A DNA stretch of 64,000 nucleotides from Mariprofundus ferrooxydans PV-1 (lineage in GTDB: Bacteria; Pseudomonadota; Zetaproteobacteria; Mariprofundales; Mariprofundaceae): NCBI RefSeq assembly GCF_000153765.1, contig NZ_DS022295.1, positions 217,828-281,827 on the forward strand, written 5' to 3'. Below the pieces are notes generated by a model, which did not search any database, had not been told where the DNA came from, and worked only from the letters and a program-made list of their open reading frames with translations. Positions 7,501 to 15,607 of this stretch are shown piece by piece. The position numbers and the translations under genes are program-made. Numbering within the stretch: the first letter of the stretch is position 1; the number at the start of each line of letters is the position of its first letter.

Positions 7501-8703
7501 TTACTGCAAGGCCAGCGCAGTGAAGGCGGCGACGCCGCTCCTCATGGAGCTTTCCTCGATATCGAAGTTGGGATGATGCAGCGGGTAGCGGGTTTCAGGG
7601 CCGCCGCCGGTGCCTAGGCGAAACAGGCAGCCGGGAATATCGTGCAGGAATTCGGCGAAATCTTCGCCGCCCATCGACGGCTCCTGAATCTCGATCATGT
7701 TAACATCCGGAATGAATTGTTCAAATATACCGGTAGCATGGTGCAATATATTCGAGTCATTAATCAGCACAGGTGTGGCCTGACGCAGCGTGAATGTAGC
7801 GGTAGCACCCCAGGCTTCGGCCGTCTGGCGGATGATATGATCCATGCGCGTGCGAATCTCTTCATGCACCTCCGGGTGCAGGCTGCGGATGGTGCCGGAT
7901 AAGCTTACTGATTCAGGAATAACATTACCGGCATGACCGCCGTGAATCTGACCGATGGTCAGTACGGCCGGGTGCAGCGGGTTGACCTTGCGGCCAACAA
8001 TATGGTGCAGAGCCTGAATGATCTGGGCGGCGATCAGCACCACATCGGTACACTCATGAGGCCGTGCTGCATGGCCGCCGCGCCCTTTGATCTCCACATC
8101 GAACATATCGGCAGCGGCGCACATCGCACCCTCCCTGATGCCGATGGAGCCGGCAGGCAGATAGGGGTAGACATGCAGGGCATAAATCTGTTCCGGTTTG
8201 ATATCGCCGAACAGCTTCTCTCCCAGCATGGCAGCAGCCCCCACGCAGGTCTCTTCGGCCGGTTGAAAGACGAAGGCGATATTATGTCTGAGCTGATCCT
8301 TTAACTGAGTAACAGCGTGTATGCTGCCGAGCAGGATAGCGGTATGTGCATCATGGCCGCAGCTATGAGAGATGCCGTCAACCTGCGAGCTGTAGTCGCT
8401 GGAAGGGCCACTCTCATGAATGGGGAGCGCATCCATATCCGCACGAAACGCCAGCCACGGCAACGTGTCATCCACTGTAAGTGTGGCAAGCACGCCGTAG
8501 CCGCCGATCCTCTCGCGCACTTCCAGGCCAAGATCACGGCAGCGGGTTGCAACCATGGCGGCCGTCTCTCTTTCCTGACCGGATAACTCGGGATGCCGGT
8601 GCAGTTGTCGACGGATATCGATGATTGCCGGCATCAGCGCATCAATTGTCCGGTTCAGTCGATCCGCGATCGCTGTTTCAATATCCTGCTTCATCAGCTC
8701 CAT
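7501..8703 (-). CDS. M20D-family amidohydrolase / metallopeptidase
   Basis: A 400-residue enzyme of the M20 dimetal hydrolase family, subfamily D (IAA-amino acid hydrolase, hippurate hydrolase and N-acyl-amino acid amidohydrolase type). Metal-site motifs are all present: SHSCGHDAHTA, PAEET, and the late PSMGGEDFAEFL. A lid/dimerisation domain sits in the middle (GRGGHAARPHE). It removes acyl groups from amide-linked substrates; which one is unknown. It overlaps the end of the YbdK-like gene upstream; a second in-frame ATG at 8694 overlaps that stop codon as TGATG and may be the real start. The pair is surely co-translated. Confidence 0.88.
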   Translation of the reverse strand: MELMKQDIETAIADRLNRTIDALMPAIIDIRRQLHRHPELSGQERETAAMVATRCRDLGLEVRERIGGYGVLATLTVDDTLPWLAFRADMDALPIHESGPSSDYSSQVDGISHSCGHDAHTAILLGSIHAVTQLKDQLRHNIAFVFQPAEETCVGAAAMLGEKLFGDIKPEQIYALHVYPYLPAGSIGIREGAMCAAADMFDVEIKGRGGHAARPHECTDVVLIAAQIIQALHHIVGRKVNPLHPAVLTIGQIHGGHAGNVIPESVSLSGTIRSLHPEVHEEIRTRMDHIIRQTAEAWGATATFTLRQATPVLINDSNILHHATGIFEQFIPDVNMIEIQEPSMGGEDFAEFLHDIPGCLFRLGTGGGPETRYPLHHPNFDIEESSMRSGVAAFTALALQ

Positions 8704-9809
8704 CCGTCCTGTTCTCTCATGGCAGCGATCATGGCAGGAAATGCAGCGTGTGTCGCATGCAGTTGCCGCTGCATTGCGGCACCTCCCGCGTGCTTGCGCC
8801 AGTGCCCGATGCGGCCTGCTACCAGCTCCAGTTCACTCTGTTCAATGCCGCCGGCAGCAAGCGCACCAAGGCGCATCTCCAGCCAGTCGAGTACCGGCAT
8901 CAGCCTTTCGGTGAACGGATCAATCATCGTGCCGTGCATGCCGTAACGGCAGGCGCGCCAGCGATTTTCACGGATCAATGACGGATGCACGCGCGGCACG
9001 GCCTCTGTATGCATGGCCGCCATCGCTTCGGCGCGCACATAGGCGATATAGGCTTGCGTATCTGCACGTGAACCGGGCATATCGCCGATACGCACTTCCA
9101 GCGTGCCGAAATCCGGATGCGGGCGCATCTCCCACCAGATATCGCGCACCGAATCGATACTGTCTGTGGCCTGCAGGCGGCCGGCACAGTGTTCGAAATC
9201 CCGCCAATTTTCAAAATAGAAGGGCATGCCACCCTGACTCAATCCCTCGAATACCTTGATGCGGCTGGCGGAGAGCCCCGTATCCTCTCCCTGCCAGAAG
9301 GGGGAGTTGGCCGAGATAGCGAGAAATACCGGCATGATCGGCAGTAGATGGTTCATCGCGCGGATGCAGGTATCGCCATCGGGCATGCCGATATGGACAT
9401 GGATGCCGAAGATATTAAATCGGCGCACCATCCACTGCAGTCGCTCGAGCAGGCGGGCATAGCGCTGATCATCGGTAACCTGTTGATCGCGCCAGTGGGA
9501 TGTCGGATGCGTGCCGGCAGAGAGCAGGGCGGCATGCTGGCCGCCCAGAATCTGTGAGACCTGATCGTAGAGTGCCTGTAGCTCATCGACTGCTGCGGAG
9601 GTGGATCTGTGGATGTCGGTATTGATCTCGACGGTGGAGGTGAACAACTCCGGTTTGATGCGAGCTGATTCACCGACAGCAGCAAAGACAGCAGGGGCTG
9701 CCGGGACCTGCTCACCGCTATTGATATCGACCGTCATCCACTCCATCTCCACGCCCAGTGTGCCGGGTGAGGAATCCTGAAAGGCAATGGTGCGCATGGA
9801 TTCGGACAT
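8694..9809 (-). CDS. YbdK-type carboxylate-amine ligase (GCS2 family)
   Basis: A 371-residue protein of the glutamate-cysteine ligase family 2. Key segments: LGVEMEWMTVD at residues 18-28, NTDIHRS, FNIFGIHVHIGM, and the arginine-containing TLEVRIGDMPGS. The family joins a carboxylate to an amine with ATP; E. coli YbdK has weak gamma-glutamylcysteine ligase activity, and its true substrate is open. It is translationally coupled to the M20D amidohydrolase, so an amide maker and an amide breaker share one message. The start MSESMRT follows a short divergent spacer shared with the cytochrome b gene. Confidence 0.86.
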   Translation of the reverse strand: MSESMRTIAFQDSSPGTLGVEMEWMTVDINSGEQVPAAPAVFAAVGESARIKPELFTSTVEINTDIHRSTSAAVDELQALYDQVSQILGGQHAALLSAGTHPTSHWRDQQVTDDQRYARLLERLQWMVRRFNIFGIHVHIGMPDGDTCIRAMNHLLPIMPVFLAISANSPFWQGEDTGLSASRIKVFEGLSQGGMPFYFENWRDFEHCAGRLQATDSIDSVRDIWWEMRPHPDFGTLEVRIGDMPGSRADTQAYIAYVRAEAMAAMHTEAVPRVHPSLIRENRWRACRYGMHGTMIDPFTERLMPVLDWLEMRLGALAAGGIEQSELELVAGRIGHWRKHAGGAAMQRQLHATHAAFPAMIAAMREQDGWS

Positions 9810-9944
9810 GTGTGAGAGTATAGCTGCACAGCACAGATGATAGAACCTATAAAATAGCTTGCCGGTATCTGTTGTTCAGCTCCTGTTTTTATAACCCTTA
9901 TTTCTTTCAGGCTTATTTCAGCTTGCTTATTCACTGTTCGGACC

Positions 9945-10529
9945 ATGCAGATAACCGGCGGCAACGATGAGAGGCGTGATCGATCCCTGGAAGTATGGGA
10001 TCTCTCATTGCGGCTGTTTCACTGGCTACTGGCGTCAGCATTTTTTGTTGCATGGTGGTCGGAAGGACGCGATCTGCGTCTGCATATGATTGCAGGAAGC
10101 ATCATTGCCGGGCTGCTGCTCTACCGTTTTATCTGGGGTTTTTGCGGAGATCGCTACGCACGTTTTTCCGTATTTCGGCCCTCACGCGCATCCGTCGTGA
10201 GGCACCTGCGCAGCCTGCTGCGGTTGCAGCCGGGCGATCATGTCGGTCATACCCCGGTTGGCAGTCTGATGATTTTTGCCCTGTTGGGCTGCCTGCTGCT
10301 GGTAGCCCTCACCGGTATGGCGCTGTCGGGTTTGCAGATGGGAACAGGGCTGTTTGCCGCTCTGAATGCCGACTTTGCCACCGAGTTGTTGATTCAGGAT
10401 CTGCATCGCTGGTGTCTGAATCTGTTACTGATGCTTGTTGGCATACACCTGGCCGGTGTGGCCGCAGAGAGCCTGCTGCAACGGCGCAATCTGGTAGCAG
10501 CCATGATTACAGGTAAAAAAACGATCTAG
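9945..10529 (+). CDS. Cytochrome b561-family diheme membrane protein
   Basis: A 194-residue inner-membrane protein with four helices. Histidines suited to ligate two b hemes are H26 (LRLFHWLL), H47 (LRLHMIAG), H154 (QDLHRW) and H168 (VGIHLAG). This is the bacterial b561/NiFe-hydrogenase-type cytochrome b family, which passes quinol electrons to periplasmic partners. Eleven bases separate it from the SHP-like cytochrome, and a diheme cytochrome c follows, matching the known cytochrome b / SHP / DHC cluster. It probably supplies electrons to the diheme cytochrome. Confidence 0.88.
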   Translation: MQITGGNDERRDRSLEVWDLSLRLFHWLLASAFFVAWWSEGRDLRLHMIAGSIIAGLLLYRFIWGFCGDRYARFSVFRPSRASVVRHLRSLLRLQPGDHVGHTPVGSLMIFALLGCLLLVALTGMALSGLQMGTGLFAALNADFATELLIQDLHRWCLNLLLMLVGIHLAGVAAESLLQRRNLVAAMITGKKTI

Positions 10530-10540
10530 GAGGTCAAACG

Positions 10541-10939
10541 ATGAAATATATTTATGCACTGACACTGCTGCTGATCAGTTCTGCCGCTGTGGCATCAGAG
10601 GCGGTTGTGCAGGAGCGACTCGGCCAATATCGCACGCAAGGCGCGGGTGATTTTGATGCTGCTCGCGGTCAGACCCTGTGGCAGCAGGAACATATGCAGG
10701 TGAAACTGGGTAAGCAGGTGAATTGTGCATCCTGCCATTCGGCAAATTTGCAGCAGGCAGGAAAGCATATGCGAACCGGCAAGCGTATTGAGCCGATGGC
10801 GCCAAGTGTCAATCCGGATCGTTTGAATGATGCGGAAAAAATCGAGAAATGGTTTACCCGTAATTGCAAATGGACCTGGGGACGTGAATGCACGGCGCAG
10901 GAAAAGGGCGATATTCTCACCTTTCTTCAATCCAAATAA
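10541..10939 (+). CDS. SHP-like oxygen-binding cytochrome c (DUF1924)
   Basis: A 132-residue periplasmic monoheme cytochrome with a Sec signal (about 19 residues, ending VAS). The heme site is CASCH (C62, C65, H66). A later segment, WFTRNCKWTWGREC, carries N108 with C109 and C117; in Rhodobacter sphaeroides heme protein SHP an asparagine in this region is the sixth heme ligand, displaced when oxygen or nitric oxide binds, and two cysteines form a disulfide. AGGAGGT gives a strong start. It lies between the cytochrome b and diheme cytochrome genes, as SHP does elsewhere. Confidence 0.87.
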   Translation: MKYIYALTLLLISSAAVASEAVVQERLGQYRTQGAGDFDAARGQTLWQQEHMQVKLGKQVNCASCHSANLQQAGKHMRTGKRIEPMAPSVNPDRLNDAEKIEKWFTRNCKWTWGRECTAQEKGDILTFLQSK

Positions 10940-10951
10940 AGGAGACAACAG

Positions 10952-11530
10952 ATGAAACAAAAAAAATATTGGGGTATATTACTGCTTTCCGGCTGTCTGA
11001 CGCTCTCCATGGCCACACTGGCCTGGACTGAAGACGGGGAGGGTGAGGGACATGAACGACATGAGCGTGGCTTCCTGCATCAGGCGGCGGATATCGGGCC
11101 GATCACCAACAAGGCCTATAAAACAGAGTGTTCCGCCTGTCACTTTGCCTATCCGGCCGGTTTTCTGCCCGAGCGTTCATGGGTGAAGATCATGAATAAT
11201 CTGGATGATCATTTTGGTGAAAATGCCGAACTGAATGATAAGACACGCCTGGTGATAACAGACTATCTGCGCACCCATGCCGCCGATCGTTTACCCAATC
11301 GTTTCAGTCGCAGTATGCTGCGCTCTGTCGATGCAGGTGCGACGCCGCTTCGCATCAGCGAAACCTCTTATTTCCGTCATAAACACAGGGAAATTCCAGC
11401 CCGTATGGTCACGGGTAACCCGAAAGTAGGCTCATTCTCCAACTGTCTCTCCTGCCACAGCGGGGCGGACAATGGATCATTTGATGAGCATAGCGTCACT
11501 ATTCCCGGTTTCAGGCAGTGGGAAGATTAA
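10952..11530 (+). CDS. Diheme cytochrome c (DHC family)
   Basis: A 192-residue periplasmic protein with an N-terminal signal (about 25 residues, ending LAW) and two heme-attachment motifs, CSACH (C60-H64) and CLSCH (C165-H169), widely spaced as in DHC. DHC is the known electron donor to SHP. A histidine- and glutamate-rich stretch (residues 28-40) follows the signal. AAAGGAG precedes the ATG. Its position directly after the SHP gene supports a cytochrome b to DHC to SHP electron path. Confidence 0.88.
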   Translation: MKQKKYWGILLLSGCLTLSMATLAWTEDGEGEGHERHERGFLHQAADIGPITNKAYKTECSACHFAYPAGFLPERSWVKIMNNLDDHFGENAELNDKTRLVITDYLRTHAADRLPNRFSRSMLRSVDAGATPLRISETSYFRHKHREIPARMVTGNPKVGSFSNCLSCHSGADNGSFDEHSVTIPGFRQWED

Positions 11531-11553
11531 TTCATAGTGCTATATTCGGGCGT

Positions 11554-11859
11554 GTGAAGAGTTCACTGTTATTTGCGGCGGCGGTTGCATCTGTGATGTG
11601 TATTGTCGCAGAGGCAGCCGTTGCTGATGATGATATGTCGCGGATACGCCATCTGCGCGATACGCAGAGTATTCTCTCCCTCACTGATATACTCGCGAGT
11701 GTGGAGAAAAAATATCCGGGTACGGTGCTGGATGTTGAGCTGGAAGAAGAGCACGGTCAGATTATTTACGAAATCGAACTGCTGGGACGCAATAAAAAAA
11801 TTCACCATCTGAAGATTGATGCGCGCAGTGGAAAGATGATCAGGAAAGGGGATGACTGA
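11554..11859 (+). CDS. Small PepSY-domain periplasmic protein
   Basis: About 101 residues: a signal sequence (VKSSLLFAAAVASVM...) then a single PepSY-like domain, with SLTDILASVEKKYPGTVLDVELEE and the closing IDARSGKMI typical of the fold. PepSY proteins often accompany two-component systems and redox clusters. The GTG at 11554 is chosen because it begins the signal peptide; an earlier GTG (11518) would lie within the diheme cytochrome gene. Its end overlaps the response-regulator start. Confidence 0.75.
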   Translation: MKSSLLFAAAVASVMCIVAEAAVADDDMSRIRHLRDTQSILSLTDILASVEKKYPGTVLDVELEEEHGQIIYEIELLGRNKKIHHLKIDARSGKMIRKGDD

Positions 11860-12551
11860 TGCGTTTGTTGCTGATTGAGGATGACCCGGAATTGTGCCAT
11901 GAGTTGGCAAGCAAGCTGGCTCAGCAGGGCTTTGCAGTTGACAGTGCGCAGACCGGGGTGGATGGCGCCTATATGGGGGAGAGTGAGCCCCACGATATTA
12001 TCATTCTGGATCTCGGCCTGCCGGATGTGCCGGGGTTGGATATTCTGGCGCAGTGGCGCAGAAAAAATATTGCCACGCCTGTGCTGATTCTGACCGCGCG
12101 CGGTGCCTGGCACGAAAAGGTGGAGGGGTTTCGGGCCGGTGCCGATGATTATCTGACCAAGCCCTTTCATTTTGAAGAGTTGCTGGTGCGCTTGCAGGCC
12201 CTGATCCGCCGTGCTTCAGGCGTTGCCGGAGCGAATATCGTGATTGGCAATCTGCAACTGGATGAGGAGAGCCAGTCGGCAATATGGGACGATGCACAGG
12301 CCGGCTTGCGTCATATTGAACTGACCGGCATCGAATTCAGACTGCTCCGTTATATGATGCTGCATCCGAAGCGGGTGTTTTCAGCCACGCATCTGGTGGA
12401 ACATGTCTATGATTTTAATGATGAAAAAGAGAGCAATGTGATTGAGGTCTATGTCAGTCGCTTAAGAAAGAAACTGGCTAAAGAGGTGATATGCACCCGT
12501 CGCGGGCAGGGCTATTACCTCGACCCGGATGCGCTGCAAGCGAGACCCTGA
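11859..12551 (+). CDS. OmpR/PhoP-family response regulator
   Basis: A 230-residue two-domain regulator. The receiver domain has the acidic pocket (IEDDPE) and phospho-acceptor D51 (IIILDLGLPDVPG), with the conserved lysine in DDYLTKPF. The C-terminal winged helix shows the typical ending SNVIEVYVSRLRKKL and RGQGYYL. It starts on the last base of the PepSY gene and ends one base into the histidine kinase gene, so the three are a translationally coupled unit at the end of the cytochrome operon and likely control it. Confidence 0.93.
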   Translation: MRLLLIEDDPELCHELASKLAQQGFAVDSAQTGVDGAYMGESEPHDIIILDLGLPDVPGLDILAQWRRKNIATPVLILTARGAWHEKVEGFRAGADDYLTKPFHFEELLVRLQALIRRASGVAGANIVIGNLQLDEESQSAIWDDAQAGLRHIELTGIEFRLLRYMMLHPKRVFSATHLVEHVYDFNDEKESNVIEVYVSRLRKKLAKEVICTRRGQGYYLDPDALQARP

Positions 12552-13852
12552 TGTATTCACTGAACAAACGGCTGACGCTGAGTCTGGCGGCCAGTCTGGC
12601 GCTCTTCTTTCTGGCCCAGACATTGATGATCGGCCGGGAAGTGGAGGTCTTGAGTGAACATAACCTGATCTCGCGTATGAAGCATGATCAGGAAGCACTG
12701 CTGGCGGCGTTGAGCTGGCAGCCGCCGGCCCAGATAAAGATTGATCCGCTGCGTATCCCTGAAATCTATGAGCGCCCGTTTTCAGGTCATTACTATCAGA
12801 TCACGATAGCCGGTGTTACGGTCTATTCGCGTTCGCTATGGGATGAGAAGCTGCCCGCGCAATCGACCCCTGTGGCCCGGGATATCCCGGGACCGGTCGG
12901 TCAGCGCCTGCTGATGCTGGCGCAGACAGTATCACTGCATGATCAGGCGGTAGAGATACGTATTGCCGAAGATGTTTCTCATGTTGAGCGGACGACATCG
13001 GCTTTTCAACGACATCTGTTGCTCTTTGCTGCGGCGGCCGTACTGGCTCTGCTGGTGTTGCAGGGCTGGCTGGTGCAAAGCGGATTAAAGCCGCTACTGC
13101 GTATTCGCAAGCAGCTCAGTCAACTGGAGAAGGGCGAGATAGACCGCGTCAGTATCGCCACGGCGAGTGAAATCATGCCGCTGGTCGAGGAGATCAACCG
13201 ACTGGTGGATCTGATCCGTTTGCGGCTTGATCGCTCGCGTCACGCACTCGGTGATCTGGCTCATGCGCTGAAAACGCCTCTTTCTGTTGTCGGCCAGATT
13301 ATCCAGCGTCAACCCGAGAGCGCTGATATGGCCCAGCTGAAAGAGCAGCTGCATGGTATTGAGCAGCGGATTGACCGTGAGCTGGCGCGCGCCCGGACGG
13401 CCGGTCACGCGCCCGGAGGCAGCTGGAGTGATCCCTCTCTGGACCTCGGAGATTTAACCCGGATGTTAAAGCAGGTGTTTCCTGATACCCGTATTGGTCT
13501 GGATATTCCTGCAGAGTTGAAAATTGCAGCAGACCGCGAGGATATGCTCGAAGTGTTCGGCAACCTGCTGGAAAACAGCTGTAAATGGGCCAGTGGCGAG
13601 ATTCGTTGCCGGGTGCGGGCTGAGCAGGAGCACTATGTTATTCAGGTGGATGATGATGGTCCGGGCATTGCAGAAAGTGAATACAAGTCGCTTCTGGTGC
13701 GCGGAGCAAGGCTGGATGAATCCAGGCCGGGTCACGGGCTGGGCCTGGCGATCGTCAATGAAATAGTGGCTGCATATGATGGCGAGATCACATTAGGCCG
13801 GTCTGCAGAGCTGGGTGGCCTGATGGTTCAAATTATATTGCCGCATCCATAA
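12551..13852 (+). CDS. Membrane sensor histidine kinase
   Basis: A 433-residue kinase with two membrane helices (about residues 12-28 and 156-176) enclosing a periplasmic sensor region, a HAMP-like linker, the H-box DLAHALKTPL with H238, and ATPase boxes (NLLENSCKWA, DDGPGIAES, and GHGLGLAIVNEI). It is the partner of the preceding regulator (TGATG junction) and resembles the PhoQ/ParS-like class. The ligand is unknown; the operon context suggests redox, oxygen or nitric oxide. A perfect hairpin follows three bases after the stop. Confidence 0.9.
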   Translation: MYSLNKRLTLSLAASLALFFLAQTLMIGREVEVLSEHNLISRMKHDQEALLAALSWQPPAQIKIDPLRIPEIYERPFSGHYYQITIAGVTVYSRSLWDEKLPAQSTPVARDIPGPVGQRLLMLAQTVSLHDQAVEIRIAEDVSHVERTTSAFQRHLLLFAAAAVLALLVLQGWLVQSGLKPLLRIRKQLSQLEKGEIDRVSIATASEIMPLVEEINRLVDLIRLRLDRSRHALGDLAHALKTPLSVVGQIIQRQPESADMAQLKEQLHGIEQRIDRELARARTAGHAPGGSWSDPSLDLGDLTRMLKQVFPDTRIGLDIPAELKIAADREDMLEVFGNLLENSCKWASGEIRCRVRAEQEHYVIQVDDDGPGIAESEYKSLLVRGARLDESRPGHGLGLAIVNEIVAAYDGEITLGRSAELGGLMVQIILPHP

Positions 13853-13854
13853 AA

Positions 13855-13882
13855 AATGGCGGAAGCGTGAGCTTCCGCCATT
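13855..13882. terminator. Bidirectional hairpin terminator
   Basis: AATGGCGGAAGC and GCTTCCGCCATT form a perfect 12-bp stem with a 4-base loop. On the minus strand it runs into T6, a classic intrinsic terminator for the outer-membrane gene; on the plus strand it closes the cytochrome/two-component operon. Confidence 0.85.
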
Positions 13883-13952
13883 GATCAGGGCGCCTTCTCC
13901 ATCAGAGAGGGGAGGGAGAGTTGGAGAAGGTCGCTCCTGAATGCTGCGAGTA

Positions 13953-14516
13953 TCAGAAATGATACTTGGCGCTAAGGGAGAGTGAGCTTGCTTCCAGCCC
14001 CTGGAAGTTTGTTTTAATGGCTGTGGCATTTGTTTTTGGCTTGCTCAACATGTGAGAATATTCAAGGCCTATGCTGTATTCATCGGCCAGCCGGTACTGT
14101 ACGCCCAGACCATAGGCATAACCGGTGCGGGTCTTTTTCTGTACGGCCAGTCCTGTTTCACTGTAGCTCGAGCGCAGAGTGGCAATGCCGAGTAGCGCGT
14201 AACCCATCCACTGGTCATTGAACTGATATTTCGGTTTCAGATATGCCGCACCGAAATATTCGATCTTCATGCGTGGCTGCAGGGTCAGCTCCTCGCCGCT
14301 TTTGCCTGTTGTGCCGATACGCACCTCACCACCCAGATATTCCGAAAAGTCATCGCCCAATTGCAGATAACCACCGGCTACAGCTTTTTTGGTGACACCG
14401 CTGCCAAGGTTGAACGCGCCAACACCCAGGCCTACATATGGCTCTGATGCCTGTGCGGTACAGGCGCATGCGAGCAGCAGGGATGTGGCGGCTGCTATTT
14501 TGAACGTTTTAGTCAT
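13953..14516 (-). CDS. Outer-membrane beta-barrel protein (OmpA/OmpW-like 8-strand)
   Basis: A 187-residue protein with a signal peptide (MTKTFKIAAATSLLLACACT...QAS) and alternating hydrophobic strands ending in YHF, the C-terminal aromatic signature of outer-membrane barrels. Features such as GLGVGAFNLG, YAYGLGVQYRL and SIGLEYSH match small eight-strand barrel families. AAAGGAG precedes the ATG at 14516; the open frame continues upstream but crosses the divergent promoter region and is rejected as a start. The role is unknown (porin, adhesion or structural). Confidence 0.8.
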   Translation of the reverse strand: MTKTFKIAAATSLLLACACTAQASEPYVGLGVGAFNLGSGVTKKAVAGGYLQLGDDFSEYLGGEVRIGTTGKSGEELTLQPRMKIEYFGAAYLKPKYQFNDQWMGYALLGIATLRSSYSETGLAVQKKTRTGYAYGLGVQYRLADEYSIGLEYSHMLSKPKTNATAIKTNFQGLEASSLSLSAKYHF

Positions 14517-14706
14517 ATATGATAACTCCTTTGATTTGCTGATGGATGCCGACCATGGCAGCGGAAACTGAATTGAAACTGAACAGGATTCCCTGTGATG
14601 GCTGATGCTGTGATGGAAGTCATTGTGATGCGTTCGGGTCTTGCTACATTGCGCCCTGCCGACACGGTCGGCTAATGATTTGAATGTTAATACAAAGGAT
14701 GCCTGC

Positions 14707-15603
14707 ATGTGGTTTAGGAATATTCAGTTTTACCGTTTTGAGGAACCGTTCAAGCTCACTGGTGAGCAGTTGCACGAGCAGCTGTCAAAGCGTCAGTCAC
14801 GTCCCTGCGGACAAATGGAAATGGCCTCCAACGGCTGGTCTGCGCCGCTCGGAAAAAACGGGACGATGCTTGTGCATGAAACGGCGGGCAATCTGATGTT
14901 CTGTTTGCGCCGTGAGGACAAGGTGTTGCCGGCCTCACTGGTGCGAGAGCTGGTGGATGCTCAAATATTTGAAATTGAACAGGCCGGTCGTACGCCGGGG
15001 CGCAAGGAAAAGGGTGAGATTCGCGACCAGGTGCTTGCCGAGCTGCTGCCGCGAGCCTTTGTCCGCGCCAGCCATACCTTTGCCTGCATCCTGCCTGCCT
15101 CCGGCTGGCTGGTTATTAATGCATCCAGCGCCCGCAAGGCCGATGAGGTCATTGAAGCATTGAATAAAACACTGACCACACTGCCGGTGGTGATGCCGTC
15201 GACCGAGCAGTCGCCGGAGGCAGCAATGACCGGCTGGTTGATGCGCGCCGGTTCACTGCCGGAGGATTTTACTTTCGGTGAAGAGTGTGAGCTGCACGAT
15301 GCTGCCAGCAGTGCCGTGGTGCGCTGCCGCAATGTTGATGTGATGTCGGATGAGGTGCGGGCGCACGTGACCGAAGGGCTGACCGCAACAAAGCTGGCGC
15401 TGAACTGGAGAGAGCGGATCTCCTTTGTGTTGTCTGAAGATTTATCAGTCAAACGGATGAAATTTGATACTGCTATCGTGGATGAGGCAGGCGATCAGGG
15501 TGGAGATGATGAAGTGGCGCGTTTTGATGCAGATTTTGCTATGATGGCGGCTGAGTTCAGTGAATTCATTCCGCAGTTGCTGACTGCTGTGGACGGAGCG
15601 TAA
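14707..15603 (+). CDS. rdgC: Recombination-associated protein RdgC
   Basis: A 298-residue protein of RdgC length with the standard start MWFRNIQFYRF. AAAGGA lies 8 bases before this ATG; the 22 codons of open frame upstream are not likely coding. RdgC forms a ring-shaped dimer around double-stranded DNA and modulates RecA activity. The central SNGWSAPLG and the C-terminal FALSEDLSVKRMKF-like region (here VLSEDLSVKRMKF) are family hallmarks. Four bases separate it from apaH. Confidence 0.95.
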   Translation: MWFRNIQFYRFEEPFKLTGEQLHEQLSKRQSRPCGQMEMASNGWSAPLGKNGTMLVHETAGNLMFCLRREDKVLPASLVRELVDAQIFEIEQAGRTPGRKEKGEIRDQVLAELLPRAFVRASHTFACILPASGWLVINASSARKADEVIEALNKTLTTLPVVMPSTEQSPEAAMTGWLMRAGSLPEDFTFGEECELHDAASSAVVRCRNVDVMSDEVRAHVTEGLTATKLALNWRERISFVLSEDLSVKRMKFDTAIVDEAGDQGGDDEVARFDADFAMMAAEFSEFIPQLLTAVDGA

Positions 15604-15607
15604 GTGG

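Noticed and set aside
14641..14706. Longer RdgC N-terminus
   Set aside because: RdgC proteins begin MWFRN; the upstream codons contain the divergent promoter region and a GCCGAC/GTCGGC hairpin.
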